The notes under the pieces were generated by a model. The model was not told the DNA's origin, did no database searches, and saw only the letters and a program-made list of their open reading frames with translations. Shown in pieces: positions 1 to 5,110 of a DNA stretch of 6,142 nt; within the stretch, counting starts at the first letter, position 1, and every line of letters starts with the position of its first letter. The DNA comes from Hyphomicrobiales bacterium (lineage in GTDB: Bacteria; Pseudomonadota; Alphaproteobacteria; Parvibaculales; Parvibaculaceae), in assembly GCA_015655095.1 (NCBI GenBank), contig JAATFR010000294.1, positions 1 through 6,142 of the forward strand, given 5' to 3'. Made by a program: the position numbers and the translations under genes.

Positions 1-1
1 G

Positions 2-520
2 AAGCAGCAGCAGGAGCTGATGGCGCTCTACAAGAAGGAAAAGGTGAACCCGCTTGCGGGCTGCCTGCCGATGGTCGTGCAGATTCCGGTCTTCTTCTCG
101 CTCTACAAGGTGCTGTTCGTCACCATCGAGATGCGCCATGCGCCCTTCTATGGCTGGATTCACGATCTTTCCGCGCCTGATCCGACGACGCTGTTCAACC
201 TGTTCGGACTGATCCCCTGGTCGCCGCCGCATTTCCTGATGATCGGCATCTGGCCGCTCATCATGGGCTTTACCATGTTTGTGCAGCAGAAGATGAACCC
301 GGCCCCCGCCGACCCGATCCAGCAGCAGATATTCACCTGGATGCCGATCTTCTTCACCTTCTTGCTGGCAAGCTTTCCGGCGGGTCTGGTTATCTACTGG
401 GCCTGGAACAACACGCTTTCGGTGATCCAGCAGGGCATCATCATGAAGAAGGAAGGCGTGCCGATCGAGATTTTCGACAATGTCGGCATCAAGAAGCTTT
501 TCAGACGCGGAAAGAGCTGA
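2..520 (+). CDS. yidC: Membrane protein insertase YidC, C-terminal part (5' end outside the window)
   Basis: YidC/Oxa1/Alb3 insertase of the inner membrane, which inserts and folds membrane proteins alone or with SecYEG. Only the last 172 residues are present; the frame is open to the left edge, so the in-frame ATG at 20 is internal. The partial protein begins KQQQELMALYKKEKVNPLAG, the conserved cytoplasmic loop leading into the GCLPM...QIPVFFSLYKVL membrane segment. A second segment (about residues 75-97) and a closely spaced last pair (about residues 112-145, containing FPAGLVIYWAWNN) follow, then a short basic tail ending FRRGKS. This is the normal order of the 60 kDa inner-membrane-protein domain. 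The conserved groove arginine and the large periplasmic domain would lie upstream of the window. engB follows after 10 bases, the usual order in alphaproteobacteria, so co-transcription is likely. Identification is firm. Confidence 0.97.
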   Translation, partial: KQQQELMALYKKEKVNPLAGCLPMVVQIPVFFSLYKVLFVTIEMRHAPFYGWIHDLSAPDPTTLFNLFGLIPWSPPHFLMIGIWPLIMGFTMFVQQKMNPAPADPIQQQIFTWMPIFFTFLLASFPAGLVIYWAWNNTLSVIQQGIIMKKEGVPIEIFDNVGIKKLFRRGKS

Positions 521-530
521 CGCCGCAGCC

Positions 531-1211
531 ATGGAGCACATCACCCAGGATACGCCCGACGAAGCCGCAGGCCACTGGCTCTTCGCCCAGGATTGCGTCT
601 TTCTGCGGGGTGTCGTCTCCATGAGCGGGCTGCCGCCAACGGATATTGCCGAAATCGCCTTCGCGGGCCGCTCCAATGTGGGCAAGTCAAGTCTCGTCAA
701 CGCGTTGACCAACCGCAAGACGTTGGCGCGCACCTCCAACACGCCGGGGCGGACCAAGGAGATCAATTTCTTCGCGCTGGGCCCGGCGGGGCGCACCGCT
801 CTTAATCTGGTCGACCTGCCGGGCTATGGCTATGCCCGGGAAAGCGCCTCGAAGGTCGAGCAATGGACTGATCTGGTGATGGATTATCTGCGCGGGCGGC
901 CCAACCTGCGCCGGATCGTGCTGCTGATCGATTCCCGCCACGGCATCAAGGACAATGACCGAGAGGTCATGAAGATGCTGGACAAGGCCGCCGTCTCCTA
1001 CCTGATCGTGCTGACCAAGGTGGACAAGCTCAAGCAGTCCGAACTCGACAAATGCCTTGAAAAGACCCGCGCCGACATGCGCAAGCATGTCGCTGCCCAT
1101 CCCGACCTGATCGCCACCTCGGCTGAAAAAGGGGATGGAATCGCCGCGCTCCGTGCCCACATTGCCGAACTGGCGGACCTTTCGGCGGTCGGCTATAAAG
1201 CCCGCGACTAG
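531..1211 (+). CDS. engB: Ribosome biogenesis GTP-binding protein EngB (YihA/YsxC)
   Basis: Small TRAFAC-class GTPase of 226 residues needed for assembly of the large ribosomal subunit. All G motifs are visible: G1 GRSNVGKSS (46-54), G2 TPGRT (71-75), G3 DLPG (95-98, continuing YGYA), G4 TKVDK (162-166) and G5 TSAEKG (196-201). Length is normal for the family. I chose ATG 531, 10 bases after the yidC stop, which gives about 45 residues before the P-loop. An in-frame ATG at 480 inside yidC would add 17 residues that look like out-of-frame yidC. The purine-rich GGAAAGAG at 509-516 is the only Shine-Dalgarno-like sequence and sits rather far (14 bases) from 531, so translation may depend on coupling to yidC. 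Function is certain; the exact start is less so. Confidence 0.96.
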   Translation: MEHITQDTPDEAAGHWLFAQDCVFLRGVVSMSGLPPTDIAEIAFAGRSNVGKSSLVNALTNRKTLARTSNTPGRTKEINFFALGPAGRTALNLVDLPGYGYARESASKVEQWTDLVMDYLRGRPNLRRIVLLIDSRHGIKDNDREVMKMLDKAAVSYLIVLTKVDKLKQSELDKCLEKTRADMRKHVAAHPDLIATSAEKGDGIAALRAHIAELADLSAVGYKARD

Positions 1212-1226
1212 TCCTTGCACCCTACC

Positions 1227-1232
1227 GGGAGG
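1227..1232 (+). promoter_or_regulatory. Ribosome binding site of argB
   Basis: GGGAGG is a strong Shine-Dalgarno sequence. It lies 10 bases before the ATG at 1243 but only one base before the in-frame ATG at 1234, which is too close for initiation. It therefore decides the argB start in favour of 1243. Confidence 0.75.
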
Positions 1233-1242
1233 AATGCGCCTC

Positions 1243-2163
1243 ATGCCCGACCAGACCATCCCCGTGCTCAGCGCGGACGATATGCCTGACTGGGTGGAGC
1301 GTGCCCGCACCCTGTCGGAAGCACTGCCCTTCATGCAGCGCTACGACAAGCGCACCGTGGTGGTGAAATATGGCGGCCATGCCATGGGCGACGAGGCGCT
1401 GGGCATCGAATTCGCCCGCGACATCGTGCTGCTCAAGCAATCCGGCATAAATCCTGTCGTTGTCCATGGCGGCGGTCCCCAGATCGGCGCGATGCTGAAG
1501 CGTCTCGGCATCAAGAGCGAGTTCGCGGCGGGCCTTCGCATCACCGACAAGGCCACTGTCGAGATCGTCGAAATGGTGCTGGCCGGTTCGATCAACAAGC
1601 AGATCGTCTCCCAGCTCAACCGGGCGGGGGGGCGCGCCATCGGCCTTTCCGGCAAGGACGGCAACCTCATCATCGCCCGCAAGGTCGAGCAGCGTCTGCG
1701 CGACCCGGATTCCAATATCGAGAAACTGGTTGACCTCGGCTTTGTCGGCGAGCCGGTCCGGATCAATACCGAGGTGCTCGACGTCATCCAGAAGTCGGAC
1801 ATTATCCCCGTCATCGCCCCCATCGGCATCTCGCCGGAGGGAGATACCTACAACATCAATGCGGATACGGCGGCAGGGGCCATCGCGGCGGCCATGAAGG
1901 CCAAGCGCCTGCTGCTGCTCACCGACGTCAGCGGCGTGCTCGACAAGCAGGGCAGGCTGATGGCGGAACTGAGCGTGGATGAGGCCCGCCGCCTGATGAC
2001 GGACGGGACCATCACCGGCGGCATGATCCCCAAGCTCGAAACCTGCATCGATGCGGTTGAAAGCGGCGTCGAGGCCGTCGTCGTGCTCGACGGGCGGGTG
2101 CCCCATGCCGTGCTGGTGGAGCTTTTCACCGAACATGGCGCAGGCACGCTGATCCAGAAGTGA
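1243..2163 (+). CDS. argB: Acetylglutamate kinase ArgB
   Basis: Phosphorylates N-acetyl-L-glutamate with ATP, the second step of arginine synthesis; cytoplasmic amino-acid kinase family, 306 residues. Visible motifs are VVVKYGGHAMG (40-49, phosphate-binding Lys42 and glycines), VVVHGGGPQIG (72-82), the glycine-rich LSGKDGN (135-141), the YNINADTAAG substrate loop (203-212) and LLTDVSGVLD (225-234). About 37 residues precede the first kinase strand and include a predicted helix (WVERARTLSEALPFMQRY). Together with the C-terminal ELFTEHGAGTLI (293-304) this is the architecture of the arginine-inhibited hexameric enzymes, so feedback inhibition by arginine is inferred. The start at 1243 is set by the GGGAGG site; the frame is open further upstream into engB. 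The stop overlaps the next gene by 4 bases. The gap to engB is 31 bases with no obvious promoter. Confidence 0.97.
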   Translation: MPDQTIPVLSADDMPDWVERARTLSEALPFMQRYDKRTVVVKYGGHAMGDEALGIEFARDIVLLKQSGINPVVVHGGGPQIGAMLKRLGIKSEFAAGLRITDKATVEIVEMVLAGSINKQIVSQLNRAGGRAIGLSGKDGNLIIARKVEQRLRDPDSNIEKLVDLGFVGEPVRINTEVLDVIQKSDIIPVIAPIGISPEGDTYNINADTAAGAIAAAMKAKRLLLLTDVSGVLDKQGRLMAELSVDEARRLMTDGTITGGMIPKLETCIDAVESGVEAVVVLDGRVPHAVLVELFTEHGAGTLIQK

Positions 2164-2888
2164 AGGCGCACCCTTCCGTGAATGAGAACAACCCGGTTAC
2201 CGCCAGCGCCTTCGCCCATGTCGATCACTGGGTGTTCGACCTCGACAACACGCTCTATCCCTCCCATTGCGACCTGTTCGCGCAGGTGGATCAGCGCATG
2301 TGCGCCTTTATCGGGGATTACCTCAAGGTCGATGCCGTTCGCGCCAAGGAGATCCAGAAGGGCTTTTACATCGAGCACGGCACCACGCTGGCGGGGTTGA
2401 TGCAGGTTCACGGCATGGACCCGGCGGAATTCCTCGCCTACGTCCATGACATTGATGTTTCCCCGGTCAAGCCCGATCCTGCGCTCGGCGCGCTGATCGA
2501 ACGCCTGCCGGGACGCAAGCTCATCTTCACCAACGGCTCGGTGGCCCATGCCGAGAATGTGCTGGCCCAGCTCGGCATTACCCACGCTTTCGATGACATT
2601 TACGACATTGTGGCGACGGACTATGCCCCCAAACCCCGGCATGAAGCTTATGAGCGCATGATCGCGCGGAGCGGCCTTGCGCCGAAAACCGCCGCCATGT
2701 TCGAGGACATTGCCCGCAATCTGGAGGTACCGCACGCGCTCGGCATGGCGACGGTCTGGGTCCGTCCCGGCATTATGGGGCCTGAGCGCCACCACAGCCT
2801 CTCGCATGAGGGGGCGGACGGCCCCCATGTGCATCACGTCACCGACGACCTCGCCGCTTTCCTCGCCGGTCTGCTCAAAACCGCCTGA
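2160..2888 (+). CDS. Pyrimidine 5'-nucleotidase, HAD superfamily (subfamily IA)
   Basis: Predicted haloacid-dehalogenase phosphatase of 242 residues, matching the group annotated as pyrimidine 5'-nucleotidase (Sdt1-like), which would remove the 5' phosphate from UMP or CMP. All four HAD motifs are present: motif I FDLDNT (26-31, nucleophile Asp27 and acid/base Asp29), motif II TNGS (124-127), motif III Lys158 in APKPRHEAY, and motif IV FEDIARNL (181-188). The helical cap lies roughly at 35-100, and the tail is His-rich (HHSLSHEG...HVHHV). GTG 2160 overlaps the argB stop (GTGA), suggesting translational coupling. A second GTG at 2178 has GAAGG 11 bases upstream and would remove 6 residues; it is a real alternative. 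The family and catalytic residues are clear. The physiological substrate is inferred, and the gene's recurring place beside argB and dapD does not explain its role. Confidence 0.9.
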   Translation: MKAHPSVNENNPVTASAFAHVDHWVFDLDNTLYPSHCDLFAQVDQRMCAFIGDYLKVDAVRAKEIQKGFYIEHGTTLAGLMQVHGMDPAEFLAYVHDIDVSPVKPDPALGALIERLPGRKLIFTNGSVAHAENVLAQLGITHAFDDIYDIVATDYAPKPRHEAYERMIARSGLAPKTAAMFEDIARNLEVPHALGMATVWVRPGIMGPERHHSLSHEGADGPHVHHVTDDLAAFLAGLLKTA

Positions 2889-2912
2889 TCGCGCCCACGC
2901 GCACGGCGTCGG

Positions 2913-2940
2913 TTGACACCCCCCCCTGCACCGCTATCTT
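2913..2940 (+). promoter_or_regulatory. Predicted sigma-70-type promoter of dapD-dapE
   Basis: A perfect -35 box TTGACA (2913-2918) is followed by a 16-base spacer and a -10-like TATCTT (2935-2940, 4 of 6 to consensus, preceded by GC). It lies in the 99-base gap between the nucleotidase gene and dapD and would start transcription near 2947, giving a leader of about 40 bases. The spacer begins with a run of eight C (2919-2926). It implies that dapD-dapE can be expressed separately from the upstream arginine and ribosome genes. Prediction by eye only. Confidence 0.65.
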
Positions 2941-2975
2941 TCCGGCCACGTGCAGAAGACCATTGCGGTCGCCCC

Positions 2976-2980
2976 AGGAG
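2976..2980 (+). promoter_or_regulatory. Ribosome binding site of dapD
   Basis: AGGAG lies 7 bases before ATG 2988, an ideal arrangement. It fixes the dapD start there, although the reading frame stays open further upstream through the promoter region. Confidence 0.8.
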
Positions 2981-2987
2981 ATTTGCC

Positions 2988-3818
2988 ATGAGCAATCAGA
3001 AGCTTCGGTCCATCATTGAGCAGGCCTTTGAAGACCGCGACAAGATCGACTCCGGCACCAAAGGGGACATCCGCGAGGCGGTCGAAAATGTGTTGCTGGC
3101 GCTCGACAAGGGCGATCTGCGCGTCGCCGAAAAGTCGGATGGAGAATGGTTCGTCCACCAGTGGCTGAAGAAGGCCGTGCTGCTCTCGTTCCGCCTGAGC
3201 GACATGAACCTGATCGATGGCGGCCCTGGCAAGGAAACCGCCTGGTGGGACAAGGTGCCCTCCAAGTTCGACGGTTGGGGCAAGAAAGATTTCAAAAAGG
3301 CCGGTTTCCGCGCCGTTCCGGGCTCCATCGTGCGCCGTTCCGCCTATATCGCGCCGGGTGTGGTGCTGATGCCGTCCTTCGTCAATCTTGGCGCTTACGT
3401 GGACAGCAATGCCATGATCGACACATGGGCGACGGTCGGCTCCTGCGCCCAGATTGGCAAGAACGTGCATATTTCAGGGGGCGCCGGCATCGGCGGCGTA
3501 CTGGAGCCGCTTCAGGCCAACCCGGTCATCATCGAGGACAACTGCTTCATTGGCGCGCGCTCCGAAGTGGCCGAGGGCGTCATCGTCGGCGAGGGCGCCG
3601 TTCTCTCCATGGGCGTGTTCCTCGGCGCCTCGACCAGGATCATCGACCGGGCGAGCGGCGTCGTTCATATCGGCAAGGTGCCGCCCTATTCGGTCGTGGT
3701 GCCGGGCTCGCTGCCGGGCCGGGCCAATCCCGACGGTTCGCCATCGCCGAGCCTTTACTGCGCGGTCATCGTCAAGACCGTGGACGCCCAGACCCGCTCC
3801 AAGACCTCGATCAATTAA
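2988..3818 (+). CDS. dapD: 2,3,4,5-tetrahydropyridine-2,6-dicarboxylate N-succinyltransferase DapD, with shortened C-terminus
   Basis: Transfers succinyl from succinyl-CoA to tetrahydrodipicolinate, opening the succinylase branch to meso-diaminopimelate and lysine; cytoplasmic homotrimer. The 276 residues show the helical N-terminal domain (about 1-100, with HQWLKKAVLLSFRL at 57-70) and a left-handed beta helix of hexapeptide repeats (about 108-225). Family signatures include GAYVDSNAMIDTWATVGSCA (135-154) and IIEDNCFIGARSEV (181-194). Asp145 and Glu193 align with the residues regarded as catalytic in the E. coli enzyme (Asp141 and Glu189). The frame ends KTSIN-TAA, whereas E. coli and rhizobial homologues continue with ELLR plus a short end. 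The next codons here read CTG CTG CGG GAC TGA (Leu-Leu-Arg-Asp-stop), so the TAA looks like a former GAA codon and five residues are lost. The ancestral stop at 3831-3833 would abut dapE. The core enzyme is otherwise complete and probably active. Confidence 0.96.
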   Translation: MSNQKLRSIIEQAFEDRDKIDSGTKGDIREAVENVLLALDKGDLRVAEKSDGEWFVHQWLKKAVLLSFRLSDMNLIDGGPGKETAWWDKVPSKFDGWGKKDFKKAGFRAVPGSIVRRSAYIAPGVVLMPSFVNLGAYVDSNAMIDTWATVGSCAQIGKNVHISGGAGIGGVLEPLQANPVIIEDNCFIGARSEVAEGVIVGEGAVLSMGVFLGASTRIIDRASGVVHIGKVPPYSVVVPGSLPGRANPDGSPSPSLYCAVIVKTVDAQTRSKTSIN

Positions 3819-3833
3819 CTGCTGCGGGACTGA

Positions 3834-5000
3834 ATGAGCGCCCGTGGCGACATAGACGCGCTTGAGCTTGCCCGCGCGCTGATCCGCTGTCCGAGCGTGA
3901 CGCCGGACGACGCGGGCGCGCTCGGCGCGCTTGAGGCTGCGCTCACGCCGCTTGGCTTTGTTTGCGAGCGCATGACGTTCGCGGACAAGGATACGCCGAC
4001 CATCGAGAATCTTTATGCCCGGTTTGGAACAGGCGCGCCGCATTTCTGCTTTGCCGGGCACACGGATGTGGTGCCCGTGGGCGACAATGCGGGCTGGAGC
4101 GTTGATCCGTTCGGTGCGGAAATAAAGGGCGGCACGCTTTATGGGCGCGGCGCGGCGGATATGAAGGGCTCCATCGCCGCCTTCGCCGCCGCCGCCTCGC
4201 GCCTCCTTGCCAAAGGTACGGTCGGGGGTTCGGTCAGCCTGCTGATTACCGGCGATGAGGAAGGTCCTTCCATCAACGGCACCCGCAAGATGCTGGAAGC
4301 GCTTCATGCGCGCGGCGAGGGGATCGACCATTGCCTCGTCGGCGAACCGACCTGCGTGAGCCAGCTCGGCGACATGGTGAAGATCGGCCGGCGCGGCAGC
4401 ATCAACGGCTGGCTCACGGTGCATGGCGTGCAGGGCCACGTCGCCTATCCGCATCTGGCCTTGAACCCGGTCCCCATCCTGCTGGATATGCTGCGGGCGA
4501 TCACGCAAGCGCCGCTGGATGCGGGCAATGATTTCTTTCAGGCGAGCAACCTTGAAATAACCTCGGTCGATGTCGGCAACCGGACCACCAATCTTATCCC
4601 CGGTTCCGCCACCGCCATGCTCAACATCCGCTTCAACAACGGCCATACCGGCGTTTCGCTGGATCAGTGGCTCAGGACGCAGTTCGATGCCGTCATCGCC
4701 AGGGCGGGCGGCTCCTATGAACTGAAGACCGCCATCAGCGGCGAAGCCTTCGTGACCGAGCCGGGCCCCTTCAGCGGGCTTGTGGCTGCCGCCATCGAAA
4801 AGGTCACAGGCGTGGCGCCCGAGCTTTCGACCACCGGCGGCACGTCGGACGCCCGCTTCATCCGCAATTACTGCCCGGTGATCGAGTTTGGCCCGCCGAA
4901 CCAGACCATGCACAAGGTCGATGAGCAGGTGAAGGTCGACGATCTCACCGCCCTCGCCGATATTTACGAAGCGGTGCTCGACGCCTATTTCGCCGGTTGA
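3834..5000 (+). CDS. dapE: Succinyl-diaminopimelate desuccinylase DapE
   Basis: Zinc-dependent M20-family amidohydrolase that cleaves N-succinyl-LL-diaminopimelate to LL-diaminopimelate and succinate, two steps after DapD. Its 388 residues are close to the usual length. The metal-site residues are all present: His76 and Asp78 in GHTDVVP, bridging Asp109 in RGAADMKG, the Glu142-Glu143 pair in TGDEEG (general base and ligand), Glu171 in VGEP, and His360 in TMHKVDE. The insert or dimerisation domain spans about 185-295 and supplies His202 (QGHVAYPH), which corresponds to the dimer-domain histidine that reaches the partner's active site in other DapE proteins. The ATG is 15 bases after the dapD TAA and directly follows an in-frame TGA. 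Only a weak GGGA precedes it, so the gene is probably read by coupling to dapD on the same transcript. The succinyl-transferring step product is aminated by DapC, which is not in the window. Confidence 0.97.
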   Translation: MSARGDIDALELARALIRCPSVTPDDAGALGALEAALTPLGFVCERMTFADKDTPTIENLYARFGTGAPHFCFAGHTDVVPVGDNAGWSVDPFGAEIKGGTLYGRGAADMKGSIAAFAAAASRLLAKGTVGGSVSLLITGDEEGPSINGTRKMLEALHARGEGIDHCLVGEPTCVSQLGDMVKIGRRGSINGWLTVHGVQGHVAYPHLALNPVPILLDMLRAITQAPLDAGNDFFQASNLEITSVDVGNRTTNLIPGSATAMLNIRFNNGHTGVSLDQWLRTQFDAVIARAGGSYELKTAISGEAFVTEPGPFSGLVAAAIEKVTGVAPELSTTGGTSDARFIRNYCPVIEFGPPNQTMHKVDEQVKVDDLTALADIYEAVLDAYFAG

Positions 5001-5007
5001 GCGAGGC

Positions 5008-5110
5008 GGAGGATTCTCTGATGCAACCAATGTGTTTTGCGCGCCGACGTCATTTTCAGTTTATTTCTGCAAGTTCGACCCGATTTCGGCCGTCCTGTTT
5101 CGCCCGATAG
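5008..5110 (+). other. Orphan Shine-Dalgarno and start codon with a 29-codon frame, possible remnant of a lost gene
   Basis: Just after dapE, GGAGG (5008-5012) stands 8 bases before ATG 5021, a better translation signal than that of dapE itself. The frame that follows runs only to TAG 5108-5110, giving 29 residues starting MQPMCFARRRHF with no family I recognise, and its second half lies antisense to the end of the diguanylate cyclase gene. It may be the untouched front of a former next gene in the operon, cut off when the convergent gene arrived. It could also be a short leader peptide or chance. I do not call it a real protein-coding gene. Confidence 0.3.

Noticed and set aside
480..530. 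An upstream ATG that would extend engB by 17 residues into yidC.
   Set aside because: The extra residues are yidC sequence read in another frame, and ATG 531 gives the normal family length.
1135..1242. Upstream starts (ATG 1135 and 1234) for argB.
   Set aside because: The extension overlaps the end of engB and resembles no ArgB; ATG 1234 is one base from the Shine-Dalgarno sequence, while 1243 is correctly spaced.
1222..2136. A 304-codon minus-strand frame opposite argB.
   Set aside because: Antisense shadow of argB with low-complexity composition and no family resemblance.
2804..2832. A GC-rich hairpin near the end of the nucleotidase gene (6 perfect G-C pairs, then one mismatch, two wobble pairs and three more pairs).
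   Set aside because: It lies inside the coding sequence, has no U run, and such stems are common by chance at this GC content.
1848..2837. A 329-codon minus-strand frame across the end of argB and the nucleotidase gene.
   Set aside because: It overlaps two genes with complete catalytic motifs and shows no domain of its own.
2947..2952. The CACGTG palindrome just after the dapD -10 box.
   Set aside because: A 6-base palindrome is expected by chance in this length of sequence, and the flanking bases do not extend the symmetry.
2913..2987. Extension of dapD to position 2913.
   Set aside because: The added codons cover the predicted promoter and leader, and the AGGAG site points to ATG 2988, which gives the family's normal N-terminus.
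3474..5030. A 518-codon open frame on the minus strand across dapD and dapE.
   Set aside because: It is fully antisense to two certain genes, and its composition (rich in Arg, Ala, Gly, His and Asp) is typical of a shadow frame in GC-rich DNA; no domain is recognisable.
5001..5055. A search for a terminator between the convergent dapE and cyclase genes.
   Set aside because: Only a 4-base GCAA/TTGC pairing with a 10-base loop was found, which is too weak to call.
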